A stretch of 50,725 bases of DNA from Novosphingobium indicum (GCF_014645195.1 NZ_BMLK01000024.1:1-50725); one strand, 5' to 3'; positions 1 to 7,892 are shown, counted from the first letter of the stretch. The notes: generated from the letters alone by a model not told the origin. Made by a program: numbers and translations.

Positions 1-2
1 CC

Positions 3-50
3 CACGAATGCGCCAACTACTTCAAATCATGCGGGTACGAACCAGAATGA
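3..50 (+). pseudogene. 3' end of an IS630-type transposase gene (partial)
   Basis: Frame 3 reads HECANYFKSCGYEPE and then stop. An acidic-Cys-Ala-Asn-Tyr-Phe tail followed by Gly-Tyr is typical of the C-terminus of IS630/Tc1-family transposases. Only 15 codons lie in the window, so the rest of the insertion sequence must be to the left. The family call is from memory of the tail motif. The terminal inverted repeat should fall within the next few tens of bases but was not identified with confidence. Confidence 0.5.
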
Positions 51-217
51 TCGAAAACCGCTCTAGAGAGACAGGGCTGGACGGACTGACCTGTATCGCG
101 CGCATCCCGCCAACACCGCGCCGCCTCAACAAGCAATGTACGAGGCGCGGCATCGTCAAGGTGTAGTGGCGGGAAATGACGGGTCAACAATCGGTCCTTT
201 CTGCGCTTCCCCCTCAT
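17..217 (-). CDS. Truncated hypothetical protein behind a Fur-like box
   Basis: The leftward ORF starts with ATG at 217, just downstream of a Fur-like palindrome. Its first ~55 residues (basic start, then LLVEAARCWRDARDTGQ) look like real coding sequence. The last residues overlap the transposase tail and are probably an artefact of IS insertion. I do not recognise the family. The iron box suggests an iron-regulated gene whose 3' part was lost when the IS630-type element inserted. Confidence 0.35.
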   Translation of the reverse strand: MRGKRRKDRLLTRHFPPLHLDDAAPRTLLVEAARCWRDARDTGQSVQPCLSRAVFDHSGSYPHDLK

Positions 218-225
218 ACCACTTA

Positions 226-242
226 TTGCGATTCACTCGCAA
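226..242. promoter_or_regulatory. Fur-like palindrome (TTGCGA-N5-TCGCAA)
   Basis: A perfect inverted repeat, TTGCGA-TTCAC-TCGCAA, lies nine bases upstream of the leftward ATG at 217. The same TGCGA-N5-TCGCA architecture occurs before the truncated TonB receptor (19844-19858), and a degenerate version before fecI (18087-18103). That context supports an iron-responsive repressor site. Binding by Fur is inferred. Confidence 0.5.
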
Positions 243-343
243 GTGATAACTGCCGATGATAACGACCGCAAGCCGCGAGAGAATCGATTCCTCCGATAAC
301 CGATGCGTCCCGCCCAAGGGGGGCCATTCGGCTGTCAACGCGA

Positions 344-469
344 TCAGATGAGGGCATATCCGTCGGTGCCATCGGCTTTGAACACCGTGGCATAGACCGG
401 AGCCGGGAAGTTTAGATCATCCAGCTTCACTGAGATATAATAGCGGTCTTCAAGATTGGTCTTCTTCCA
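344..469 (-). pseudogene. DUF736 gene fragment
   Basis: On the minus strand an open stretch runs from a WKKT motif through YYISVKLDD and FPAPVYATVF to a TGA at 344-346. This matches the C-terminal ~40 residues of DUF736 proteins, small proteins common on alphaproteobacterial plasmids and ICEs. There is no in-frame N-terminal half, because the frame breaks directly upstream of the Trp codon. It is therefore a remnant, and evidence that mobile DNA once occupied this spot. Confidence 0.7.
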
Positions 470-491
470 TGTAGTTGAAGTTTGCCGCTAT

Positions 492-1544
492 TCAATTCCG
501 AGACCGCAATTCCGCATCTAGCAGAGCGATGAATTCGGCGGCCGGCATGGGGCGAGACAATGGCGCACCTTGTCCTGCCCATTGGGCGGCGTAGCCGGTT
601 TCACCTGCTGCCTTCGCCGCCGCGATCAGGGCCTTACCCGCGTCATAAGTCATAGGATAGCCGGGATGCGGCAAGCCGACGAGGTCGCCCCATTGCGTAA
701 AGCGATTAGGCAGCCCCCGTGCGGGCCGTCCAGAAATCGCGGAGGTCATAACCGTGCTCAACGCGGCCGGGCCGGCAAGTGCCTCACGATAGGCGGCATC
801 GGCATTACTTTCGGGACAGGCGACAAATGCAGTGCCCATCTGGGCAGCCATGGCGCCAAGATCGAGAGCGGCGCGGATGCCCCGGCCATCCATGATGCCG
901 CCCGCCGCGATGACCGGCAAACCACATCGCTGCGCCAGCAATCGGGTCAGCGCCAATGTACCAAGGCGACTGTCAGGTGCATCCGGATCGAAGATGCCGC
1001 GATGGCCGCCCGCTTCCCATCCCTGAGCCACCACAGCATCGATCCCTGCTTTTGTCGCGGCGAGCGCTTCGTTGAGATTTGTGGCGGTCGCCAGCAGCAT
1101 GCAACCGGCATCCTTGAGCGCGGTGATCCGTACGGCATCAGGCAGGCCGAAGTGAAAGCTGACAACGGCTGGCGCAGTATCGATCAGCATCGCCAGCATT
1201 TCGTCGTCCTCGATGAAGCTTTTGTATATCGGACGAAGCGCTGTCGGAGGCTGAGCACCGTATCTATCGAACAGTGGCACCATCGCCGAGAGCCACGCCT
1301 TTTCGCGGGCGACATTCTGCTGCATCGGCTGATGAACGAAGACGTTGACGTTGAACGGCCGGGTACTGAGCGCACGCACGCCGGCGATCATCACCCGTGC
1401 GCCGGCAGCATCGGTGGCGGCAACGCCTATCGAACCCAGAGCACCCGCGTTGCTGACGGCAGCGGCCAATTCCGGGGTGGACACGCCCGCCATAGGCGCC
1501 TGTATGATTGGGAGCCGAACTCCAAGCTCTTCCAGCAGCGACAT
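492..1544 (-). CDS. Nitronate monooxygenase (2-nitropropane dioxygenase family)
   Basis: This 350-residue protein is a FMN-binding TIM barrel of the nitronate monooxygenase family, which oxidises alkyl nitronates to carbonyl compounds and nitrite. Visible signatures are the N-terminal LPIIQAPMAGVSTPELAAAV, the central AQGWEAGGHRG segment that contacts the flavin phosphate and holds the usual active-site His, and PVIAAGGIMDG. Length is normal for class I enzymes. ATG is preceded by GGAG. It is the last gene of a leftward set with Hmp and a truncated haemoglobin, so a role in nitro/nitrite stress fits. Related enoyl-ACP reductases (FabK) share the fold and cannot be wholly excluded. Confidence 0.92.
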   Translation of the reverse strand: MSLLEELGVRLPIIQAPMAGVSTPELAAAVSNAGALGSIGVAATDAAGARVMIAGVRALSTRPFNVNVFVHQPMQQNVAREKAWLSAMVPLFDRYGAQPPTALRPIYKSFIEDDEMLAMLIDTAPAVVSFHFGLPDAVRITALKDAGCMLLATATNLNEALAATKAGIDAVVAQGWEAGGHRGIFDPDAPDSRLGTLALTRLLAQRCGLPVIAAGGIMDGRGIRAALDLGAMAAQMGTAFVACPESNADAAYREALAGPAALSTVMTSAISGRPARGLPNRFTQWGDLVGLPHPGYPMTYDAGKALIAAAKAAGETGYAAQWAGQGAPLSRPMPAAEFIALLDAELRSRN

Positions 1545-1702
1545 TTTTTCTCCTTAGCAGGGTATCCGGTAATTTCGAACGGAAGCAAAAAGGTGATGCT
1601 GGCGTCTTCACATGAACCAACGTCGCGTATTGACTCGGGGTGCCGGCAGCTAACAGGTCAGCGATGTTTGCAACATCGAACTCCGCGTGCGATCATCCGA
1701 GG

Positions 1703-2371
1703 TTAGGCCGAGCCCTGGCGCTGGGCCGCGTGATGCTCGGCGCGCGAAAGCAGAGCTTCGAGATCCTCCCTCGTAATGTCGAAGCTCTCGTGCATGTCCT
1801 CGAGCGCGGCATCGATGTCCTGCAACTGTACGCCGGTTGTGGGCATTGGAACCGGAGCGATGAGCCGGTGGGGATAGCTGTGGCCGGACATCCGGTGAAA
1901 CAGCATCGCCGCTACGACCAAAGTGATCGAATTCAGCCCTATGGGTACGAAGGCGAACATGTAACCGGCCATGTGAATGTGCTGACTTCCGATCACGGCG
2001 GTGAGCGCGGCTGCTCCACCGGGCGGATGGAGGCAGCCGAGTATCGACATCGCCAATATCGCCGCCCCCACCGCTACACCGGCGGCGATCGTCAAATTGG
2101 GAATCGCCTGAAAGACGGCCACGCCAATCAGCGTGGATATGATGTTGCCTCCAATGACAGGCCATGGCTGCGCCAGAGGGCTGGAAGGCACGGCAAAAGC
2201 CAGAACCGCCGATGCGCCAAGCGGCGCAACGATGATCGGGAGATCCGCGATCTCGTGCGGAATGCTCGCGCAGACCATCACAGTCACTATGATACCGAGT
2301 ATCGCGCCGATGCATGCAAGAATTCGATCTTTGCGGTGCGCGCCTGCCAGAATGGGCTTAAAAAACTTCAC
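1703..2371 (-). CDS. HPP-family integral membrane protein
   Basis: A 222-residue polytopic inner-membrane protein with the eponymous motif in CLHPPGGAAAL near residue 115 and four or five hydrophobic segments. Some HPP proteins of cyanobacteria and chloroplasts transport nitrite; that function is established only for those relatives. Translation probably starts at GTG (2371), because no in-frame ATG fits. A hydrophilic tail of about 40 residues follows the last helix. It sits between the small membrane protein and nitronate monooxygenase in the nitric-oxide gene set, which makes nitrite movement a reasonable inference. It is not tested by sequence alone. Confidence 0.88.
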   Translation of the reverse strand: MKFFKPILAGAHRKDRILACIGAILGIIVTVMVCASIPHEIADLPIIVAPLGASAVLAFAVPSSPLAQPWPVIGGNIISTLIGVAVFQAIPNLTIAAGVAVGAAILAMSILGCLHPPGGAAALTAVIGSQHIHMAGYMFAFVPIGLNSITLVVAAMLFHRMSGHSYPHRLIAPVPMPTTGVQLQDIDAALEDMHESFDITREDLEALLSRAEHHAAQRQGSA

Positions 2372-2475
2372 GTATGAATGGTCCAGATTCTATCGGTGCC
2401 GCCCGGAAGGGCGCGACCAATGCTAGTTGTGATTGAGAAACGAGCCTGCGCGGAGCGGTTCGATCCGTTTTGCGA

Positions 2476-2940
2476 TCAGAACAGGCCGTGGCTGCCCGCA
2501 GTGGCGCCAAGCACCGTAACCCCCGCGATCAACAGAAGAATGCGGTGCAGCCGCTCCATGCGCCTGAAGTCCTTTGCCGGGTCGGACGAATTCTGCATGC
2601 GCCGGAGGAGAAACAGCGGCTCGACCAGGAACAGCATGGCAAAGAAGATCGCCCACAACCCGATCATCGCATGCATCCACCAGAACTGCGGATAGGCAAA
2701 CCGATCCCACATTTGCGCGCGATGGATCATCCAGAAGCCGCTGGCACCGGCGAGCACAACCCAGACCCGGGCTTGCGGCGCAAAGCACCCCTCGATCCGG
2801 TGGAATGCGGCAAGCCTGTCATCCGGGGCGGTTGAGCCGCGAATGGACGGCATCACCACAAGCGTGACGAACGCTACGCCTCCGATCCAGAAGAGGACCG
2901 AAAGAATGTGTATGGCGCGTGCTATGATGATGTCGTCCAT
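2476..2940 (-). CDS. Small four-helix membrane protein downstream of hmp
   Basis: A 154-residue protein with four predicted membrane segments (about residues 5-30, 57-73, 86-112 and 128-150). Histidines lie in or next to the helices (for example H11, H72, H89), a layout also seen in CopD-like and haem-b membrane proteins. I do not recognise a named family. ATG at 2940 follows GGAGAGGCAG, a strong ribosome-binding site, and the gene begins 11 bases after hmp ends, so co-transcription is likely. Its place among NO-related genes suggests a redox or gas-related role, but nothing in the sequence proves it. Confidence 0.7.
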   Translation of the reverse strand: MDDIIIARAIHILSVLFWIGGVAFVTLVVMPSIRGSTAPDDRLAAFHRIEGCFAPQARVWVVLAGASGFWMIHRAQMWDRFAYPQFWWMHAMIGLWAIFFAMLFLVEPLFLLRRMQNSSDPAKDFRRMERLHRILLLIAGVTVLGATAGSHGLF

Positions 2941-2951
2941 CTGCCTCTCCT

Positions 2952-4163
2952 TCAGGCGGCGAGCAGTTCGTCGGCAGGGCCGAAGAATTCGTAATGGATG
3001 CGGTCAGACGGGACGCCCGCGAGCGACAGGGTGGAGACGGCGTGGCGCAAAAACGGCCGCGGTCCGCAGATATAATAATCCGCCTCTGCGACAGGCGTAT
3101 TGGCGGCAAGCCACTCGTCCGTGATGATGCCGGCTTTGTCATAGTCGCGGCCTTCCACTTCGCCGGCAAGCGGGGTTTGATGGAAGTCGGTCACCTGAAC
3201 CGCTCTGCCTTTTGCCGCAAGGTCGCGAATATGATCGCGCATCGCATGGGTGTCGCGATTATGGGTGCCATGGACATAGTGAACCGGCACATCAGCCTCG
3301 GCTTTGACCAGTGCCTCCAGCATCGCGACCAGTGGCGTGAGGCCGACGCCGCCGGACAGTAGCACGACCGGCCTTTCGGCATGTTCACCGAGGAAGAACT
3401 CGCCGGCAGGCGCGGCCACTTTCAGGATGGTTCCGGCCTTCACCTCGTCATGCAGCCATCCCGACGCGAGCCCCTGTGGTTCGCGTTTGACCGAAATGCG
3501 GTAGCTCTCACCGTTTGGTGCCGAGGAGATGGAATAGTTGCGCTTGACCGGAGGATGGCCCGGAATCTCGAACCAGAAGGTCAGATATTGCCCCGGCTTG
3601 TGGTCCATCACCGGTCCACCATCGGCGGGGCGCAGGACGAAGGAACTGATGACGCTGCTTTCGCGCGTTACCTCTTCCACCCGGAAGTCACGCCAACCGT
3701 TCCAGCCTCCGGTTGTTTCCTTCTGTTCGGTGTAGATGCGGCCTTCGCGGGCGATGAGGATATTGGCGAGGAACCAGTAGGCTTCGCCCCAGGCTTCCAG
3801 AATCTCATCTGTCGCGGCATCACCCAGCACGGCCTTGATCGCACCGAGCAGGGCTTCGCCGACATAGGGATAGTGATCGGGCAGAATCTGCAAGCCGACA
3901 TGCTTCTGCGCAATCCGCTCGACCGCAGGCGCCAGTGCGCCGAGATTGTCGATATTGCCGGCATAGGCCAGAATGGCACCGGTCAGCGCGCGCGGCTGCG
4001 AGCCGGCATCGCCATGATGCGACTGGTTGAACAGGTCGCGGATTTCCGGGTTCTGGAACATGCGCGAATACATCTCGTGCACAATGTCGAGGCCGTGGGC
4101 TTCGAGGGCCGGAACGGTCGCCTTGACGAGCGCAATGGTGTGATCGCAGAGAGGCTGCGACAT
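2952..4163 (-). CDS. hmp: Flavohaemoglobin / nitric oxide dioxygenase
   Basis: Full-length (403 residues) Hmp, which converts NO plus O2 to nitrate using NAD(P)H. The globin domain (1-140) has the B10 tyrosine (Y32) and proximal histidine (H88 in AQKHVGLQ). The ferredoxin-reductase-like part shows RNYSISSAP for FAD, LLSGGVGLTPL for NAD(P)H, and YICGPRPF near the C-terminus. It is cytoplasmic. It is the third gene of the leftward set headed by a group III truncated haemoglobin, with a divergent NsrR-like repressor, which is a classical arrangement for NO-induced expression. Confidence 0.96.
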   Translation of the reverse strand: MSQPLCDHTIALVKATVPALEAHGLDIVHEMYSRMFQNPEIRDLFNQSHHGDAGSQPRALTGAILAYAGNIDNLGALAPAVERIAQKHVGLQILPDHYPYVGEALLGAIKAVLGDAATDEILEAWGEAYWFLANILIAREGRIYTEQKETTGGWNGWRDFRVEEVTRESSVISSFVLRPADGGPVMDHKPGQYLTFWFEIPGHPPVKRNYSISSAPNGESYRISVKREPQGLASGWLHDEVKAGTILKVAAPAGEFFLGEHAERPVVLLSGGVGLTPLVAMLEALVKAEADVPVHYVHGTHNRDTHAMRDHIRDLAAKGRAVQVTDFHQTPLAGEVEGRDYDKAGIITDEWLAANTPVAEADYYICGPRPFLRHAVSTLSLAGVPSDRIHYEFFGPADELLAA

Positions 4164-4208
4164 CGAAATCTCCTTTGATTGAATAGGAACGGGAAGCGAG
4201 ACCGCGCT

Positions 4209-4493
4209 TCAGCCGTCAGGCGGCGGCTGATCGTAGAAATCGACCTGCATCTTCATCGGGCCGAGCGGGGTCACGAAATGCGACTGTTGCGGAAGGATCA
4301 AGCCGGGGTTGCCGGGCGTCAGCACGACTTCCGAGGGCGGTTCGAGATACGTAAGCTTGAGTTCGCCTTCGATGACGCGGATCAGGCCCCAGACGCCCGC
4401 CTTGGTATCGTGGCGCGCGCGCAAGGCAGCCGGAAGCGTGTCCTGATCGAACACGGGCGTGGAACGATAGGGTCGGATGTCGGCCATCGTCAT
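4209..4493 (-). CDS. DUF1971 (TehB/YeaR-like) cupin-type protein
   Basis: A 94-residue protein starting MTMADIRPYRSTPVFD with the DUF1971 pattern: VWGLIRVIEGELKLTY, then NPGLILPQQSHFV. This single-domain beta-sandwich family includes E. coli YeaR, which is induced by nitrate and nitric oxide. The open frame extends further upstream, but the first part is an antisense-type shadow of the haemoglobin gene. The ATG at 4491-4493 overlaps the haemoglobin stop codon (ATGA), giving clear translational coupling. Molecular function is unknown. Confidence 0.85.
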   Translation of the reverse strand: MTMADIRPYRSTPVFDQDTLPAALRARHDTKAGVWGLIRVIEGELKLTYLEPPSEVVLTPGNPGLILPQQSHFVTPLGPMKMQVDFYDQPPPDG

Positions 4494-4894
4494 GCGACCG
4501 CGCGCCCGGCACTTGCGGGCCGACGATCCAGCCGGAAGAACATCGCGAGTTGCAGGCTTTCGGCGATGCGCGCGGCCTTGCCCTTCAGAGCGATGACCGC
4601 GTGCGGCGCCATCAGCTCCTCGGTGGTCTGCCTCCACAGGCCAAGCCAGCGGTCGAACAGTTCGGGTGTGATCCTGTCCTTGTGCTTCATATGCGCGGGA
4701 ACAGGCTGTCCCTTGTAGCGCCCGCTGGTGAGCATGACAGAGGACCAGAAGGCTGTGAGTTTTTCGAGATGGTGGGGCCAATCCTCAATCGCATCGTTGA
4801 AGATGGGGCCGAGTTCGGCGTCCGCTCGAACCCGCGCGTAGAACGCTTCTACCAGCGTTTCCAATCCCGCATCGTCCAGTTTCAAGCCGGCCAT
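4490..4894 (-). CDS. Group III truncated haemoglobin
   Basis: A 134-residue 2-on-2 globin. The B10 tyrosine (Y19 in AFYARVR) and a His pair (H68/H71) at the F8 region are present, followed by LFDRWLGLW, typical of group III (Ctb-type) proteins. These bind O2 and NO and protect against nitrosative stress in Campylobacter. It is the first gene of the leftward set that continues into DUF1971 and hmp. The promoter lies in the 103-bp gap shared with the divergent Rrf2 regulator. Confidence 0.88.
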   Translation of the reverse strand: MAGLKLDDAGLETLVEAFYARVRADAELGPIFNDAIEDWPHHLEKLTAFWSSVMLTSGRYKGQPVPAHMKHKDRITPELFDRWLGLWRQTTEELMAPHAVIALKGKAARIAESLQLAMFFRLDRRPASAGRAVA

Positions 4895-4952
4895 TGCCGC
4901 GACTCCAAATCATGTATCATCAATGCATCTATACGGGCGCGGTAAAACATGC

Positions 4953-4968
4953 AAGATTATTACATCTT
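4953..4968. promoter_or_regulatory. Candidate NsrR operator
   Basis: The gap between the haemoglobin gene and nsrR (4895-4997) contains the inverted repeat AAGAT-TATTAC-ATCTT, resembling NsrR sites (AAGATG half-sites around an AT-rich centre). A second AT-rich segment at 4912-4930 carries two ATGNATC units 11 bp apart. Either could be the operator controlling both divergent promoters, giving NO-relieved repression. Confidence 0.45.
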
Positions 4969-4997
4969 TTGAGGCCGAGGTTTTTGGAGATCAGGCG

Positions 4998-5462
4998 ATG
5001 CGCCTCACGCGCTACACCGATTATGCGATGCGGGTGCTGCTCTATCTGGGCCGCCAGCCCAACCGGCTATGTTCCATTGCCGAGATCGCTCAAGCCTATG
5101 CGATCTCGCAAAATCATCTGATGAAGATCGTCAACGACCTGGTGAACGCCGGCTATCTGGAAAGCGTGCGCGGGCGCAATGGCGGTATTCGGCTTGCGCG
5201 CTCCGCAGAAGAAATCAATGTCGGCGCTCTCATTCGGCATACGGAAGACGATTTCGATCTTGTCGAGTGCGGCTCATGCCTGATCGCGCCAGCCTGCGGT
5301 CTGACCAGCGTGCTGGACGAGGCACTTCAGGCTTTCCTCAACATCCTCGATGGATATTCGCTCGCAGATGTGCTGGCAAGACGCGGAGATTTCGCGCATC
5401 TGCTCAATCCCACATCTGGTCATCAAGCAACAACCAGTCATGCAAGCCAAGGGCAAAGCTGA
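4998..5462 (+). CDS. nsrR: NsrR-like Rrf2-family repressor, NO-sensing [Fe-S] protein
   Basis: 154 residues. The winged helix (1-80) is typical of NsrR: MRLTRYTDYAMRVLLYL, SQNHLMKIVNDL, VRGRNGGIRLA. Three cysteines follow in ECGSCLIAPAC. The spacing is C-X2-C-X5-C, shorter between the first two than in E. coli NsrR, but the APAC-L motif is conserved. An upstream in-frame ATG at 4923 exists. The start at 4998 is preferred because GGAGA precedes it and the family begins with MRLT. Nitrosylation of the cluster would release DNA and induce the divergent trHb-hmp set and probably its own gene. Confidence 0.9.
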   Translation: MRLTRYTDYAMRVLLYLGRQPNRLCSIAEIAQAYAISQNHLMKIVNDLVNAGYLESVRGRNGGIRLARSAEEINVGALIRHTEDDFDLVECGSCLIAPACGLTSVLDEALQAFLNILDGYSLADVLARRGDFAHLLNPTSGHQATTSHASQGQS

Positions 5463-5637
5463 ACCGATCGAGCGAAGCTGTTTGTTCCTCAAGCGAGACG
5501 GTCAAGCAGACGGTTTGGAAACGGATGAATCAACGACAGTTATAGGACGCTGATTCCGACAAATAAAAGTTCGCCCTTGTCGGCCTCATTTCCACCTTTG
5601 CCTTGTTGAGCGGGCCGACCATCATTCGCGTATGTCT

Positions 5638-6225
5638 TTAGATCCCAAGGTCTGTTTCATAAACCGATCTAACCCAGTCAGGGAGCCGCGGTAGTGCGAA
5701 GACGAGGCACCCGTTCGCGAATGTCAGGCAATGACTTGGCGGCTGGTTGAGGCGGGAATTGTCGAAGACCATGCCGCGATCTGCTTTGAGGATTGCGGCG
5801 CGGATGAACGGCCCGCCACGCACATAGCGGGCACGGATCTTGTCCTCGGGGACGATATGTCCGCCTTCCTCGACGCGCGTACCGACACGCGCGACAGAGA
5901 GGGCTGGCGTATCGACGCCGACATGCATCACGATGATCGTGAAACCTTTGGTGCGGGCTTCGTCGATCAGTTCAAGCTTGGAGGGATGGGAGAAGACCGT
6001 TTCGGTCACGAAGTCCCGACGACGGGCGAGATAGTCGGCCCGGCGCGAAGAAGCGATCCTGGCCGCTTCATAAGACGCGGCTGGAGAGAGATCGCACAGT
6101 TCGTCGCGCTGAATGATGTCGGCGTTGATGAATGGTCCCGCGAAACCTGGCGCGATGCGGGTTTCGTAGAGCGTGGACTTGCCGGCACCGTTCGGCCCGG
6201 CAAGCACGACCATCGTCGGCGTCAT
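5638..6225 (-). CDS. Zeta-toxin-family P-loop kinase
   Basis: 195 residues with a Walker A GPNGAGKST at 10-18, then PFINADIIQRDE and the TETVFSHPSK strand-helix seen in zeta toxins and related chloramphenicol-phosphotransferase-like kinases. Characterised zeta toxins phosphorylate UDP-GlcNAc and block cell-wall synthesis; whether this one does is not known. It starts four bases inside the end of the upstream small protein (ATGA overlap), so the two form a toxin-antitoxin operon with the antitoxin first. Confidence 0.83.
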   Translation of the reverse strand: MTPTMVVLAGPNGAGKSTLYETRIAPGFAGPFINADIIQRDELCDLSPAASYEAARIASSRRADYLARRRDFVTETVFSHPSKLELIDEARTKGFTIIVMHVGVDTPALSVARVGTRVEEGGHIVPEDKIRARYVRGGPFIRAAILKADRGMVFDNSRLNQPPSHCLTFANGCLVFALPRLPDWVRSVYETDLGI

Positions 6226-6578
6226 GCCTTGCGCGTGGCCTTCTCACGTACGAGGTTGCCGGCCGCATCAAGACCGACACCTAGCCCAAGCCGCCGCCGC
6301 CGGACAAAGAAAGCGTCTTCCTCTGATCCCGGCTGCGTCATGTTCTCGACAAAGCTGTCGAGCCAGACATCCTTTTCCTCATCAGTGAGGTCGGTAGTCT
6401 CAATGTCGCCAGCGAGCGCGGCGGTGATGCGGGCATGATCGAAATTGCCCGATTTCTCGATGGCGCGACCGATGCGCACCCAATGGGCGATTTGGCCAGC
6501 AATTGAGCGGCTCTGTAACTCAGACTCACGACGCACGATTTTCATAATGTCGTCAGCAAGTTTGATGGACTGGGCCAT
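6222..6578 (-). CDS. ParD-like antitoxin partnered with zeta toxin
   Basis: 118 residues beginning MAQSIKLADDIMKIV, with RSIAGQIAHWVRIGRAIE, the pattern of the ParD-like antitoxin family (ribbon-helix-helix type DNA binding). ATG at 6578 follows TGGAGG; upstream in-frame Met codons lie in the neighbouring gene's region. The C-terminal third (after residue 75) is charged and likely wraps the toxin. It should repress its own promoter and neutralise the downstream zeta protein. Pairing of zeta with a ParD-like rather than an epsilon protein is common in proteobacteria. Confidence 0.78.
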   Translation of the reverse strand: MAQSIKLADDIMKIVRRESELQSRSIAGQIAHWVRIGRAIEKSGNFDHARITAALAGDIETTDLTDEEKDVWLDSFVENMTQPGSEEDAFFVRRRRLGLGVGLDAAGNLVREKATRKA

Positions 6579-6621
6579 GAGACACCTCCAGAGTACGAGG
6601 TAGCATTTTGCTACCCGTTTT

Positions 6622-7167
6622 TCAAGTCCCGAGCTTAGCCATCCAGTGCTGCACGAACGCGGCGCGCTCATTGGGCGCCACACGAGATAGAGATACAAGA
6701 GTGTATCCCAGTTGCTGATAGACACGCGCCATCACGTCATAGGTCGCCACCGCCTCGTCCCAGTCCTGCTTGCGCTCGGTATCCTGGGCGTAGATCTCGG
6801 CCCAAGGCGGCGCGATGAAGACATGCCGATTGTACCGGTTGCTCTCCGCCGCGCGTGTGAGGTCGCCGGGTATGCCCAGCCCGCACAAGGAGCGGTAGCT
6901 GATGATGTCGGGAATGCCTCGGTCGAAGAACAGGACGCCCTCTTTCGTCCGTGCCTCCTCATAAGAGCTGAGGTCATGCGCCAGCATCCTGTCGGCAAAG
7001 GCGTCGCGGTCATCCCATGGTAGAGCGGTTCCGCCGGCGGCCACCTCGTCGCGGATCACCGCTCGTCCGGCCTCGGGCATATGCGGCAAGCCTTTTTCGG
7101 CCAGCGCCGCGAGGAGCGTGCTTTTGCCTGATCCCGGTCCGCCGGTTACGACGAAGAAGCGATCCAT
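6622..7167 (-). CDS. AAA-type P-loop ATPase/kinase of unknown substrate
   Basis: 181 residues starting MDRFFVVTGGPGSGKST, a Walker A at the extreme N-terminus. Next come a DRGIPDIISY motif (Walker B-like/DRG) and a basic C-terminal lid. This is the AAA_28 predicted-ATPase type, related to nucleotide and dephospho-CoA kinases. ATG at 7167 is preferred over 7224 because the P-loop normally starts within ten residues. It begins eight bases after the dioxygenase gene and is likely its operon partner. Substrate cannot be inferred. Confidence 0.75.
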   Translation of the reverse strand: MDRFFVVTGGPGSGKSTLLAALAEKGLPHMPEAGRAVIRDEVAAGGTALPWDDRDAFADRMLAHDLSSYEEARTKEGVLFFDRGIPDIISYRSLCGLGIPGDLTRAAESNRYNRHVFIAPPWAEIYAQDTERKQDWDEAVATYDVMARVYQQLGYTLVSLSRVAPNERAAFVQHWMAKLGT

Positions 7168-7175
7168 CCCGTCCC

Positions 7176-7892
7176 TCAACTTTCCCGTGCTTGCGCGAAA
7201 GTGAGAACCAGCGTGTCCCGCCATGCGGGGGCGCCCGGTATCGCGGACTCGATCGGCGTTGTGCCATGCCGGACGGTACGGTCATCCAGCAGCAGCGCTT
7301 CGCCGGGACGGGTTAGCCGATGTTCGAGGACGCAAGCGCCGGAAGCATCCTCGACGCGACTTTCACCGCCGGCGTATCCGCTGTCGCCGACGAGCAGGAT
7401 CAGCACCCAGTCGCGCCCGTCATGATGCATGCCCTCCGGCGTTGGGAGGCCGGGCTGTCCCGACAGAGCTGCGATGCGAAATTGATGCGCCTCGACCGCC
7501 CAGGAGTTCGGACCTTGTGGGCTTGTATTCGCGATAAGGGAGGCGGTGCCCAGCACCAGCGCCTGAAACAGCGGCGCTCCGCTTTGACCTTCGGCCATCG
7601 GCGCGAACCAGCGTTCGACGCCGCCATTCAAGGGATTGTGATCGCGCTCCTGGTAATGTGGGCGATGCGGCAAACGCGTGCATTTCGTGCCTGCCACCTC
7701 AAAGGCGGCGTAGCGTCTGCGGCGATAGGTGCCGCCGTCGGCCATCCATGTGTCGCGCGGCAGATCATCCCAACTTCGCGCAAATGCTGTCCATTCGGAT
7801 CTGTCAGGATCAACCAGCTTGCCCGGTGGCAGGAGCAGGGCGGGCGGCGAGGCGAAGCATTCGCTGGAGGCGATGGCGAGCCGCCCGGTCAT
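7176..7892 (-). CDS. 2-oxoglutarate/Fe(II) dioxygenase (2OG-Fe_Oxy_2, BsmA-like)
   Basis: 238 residues. The metal-binding HxD lies in EGMHHDGRD and the distal His in DRTVRHGTTPI, with an Arg further on for 2-oxoglutarate. This resembles the family that includes L-isoleucine-4-hydroxylase, which hydroxylates free amino acids. The start ATG overlaps the stop of the upstream cupin gene (ATGA), so the frame extending to 8120 is not all coding. Amino-acid exporters of the LysE type lie nearby, so hydroxylation of a free amino acid is a fair guess. The substrate is not determined by the sequence. Confidence 0.8.
   Translation of the reverse strand: MTGRLAIASSECFASPPALLLPPGKLVDPDRSEWTAFARSWDDLPRDTWMADGGTYRRRRYAAFEVAGTKCTRLPHRPHYQERDHNPLNGGVERWFAPMAEGQSGAPLFQALVLGTASLIANTSPQGPNSWAVEAHQFRIAALSGQPGLPTPEGMHHDGRDWVLILLVGDSGYAGGESRVEDASGACVLEHRLTRPGEALLLDDRTVRHGTTPIESAIPGAPAWRDTLVLTFAQARES

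Noticed and set aside
570..1706. 378-residue ORF antisense to nitronate monooxygenase
   Set aside because: Runs across the whole opposite gene and its promoter, with no family features.
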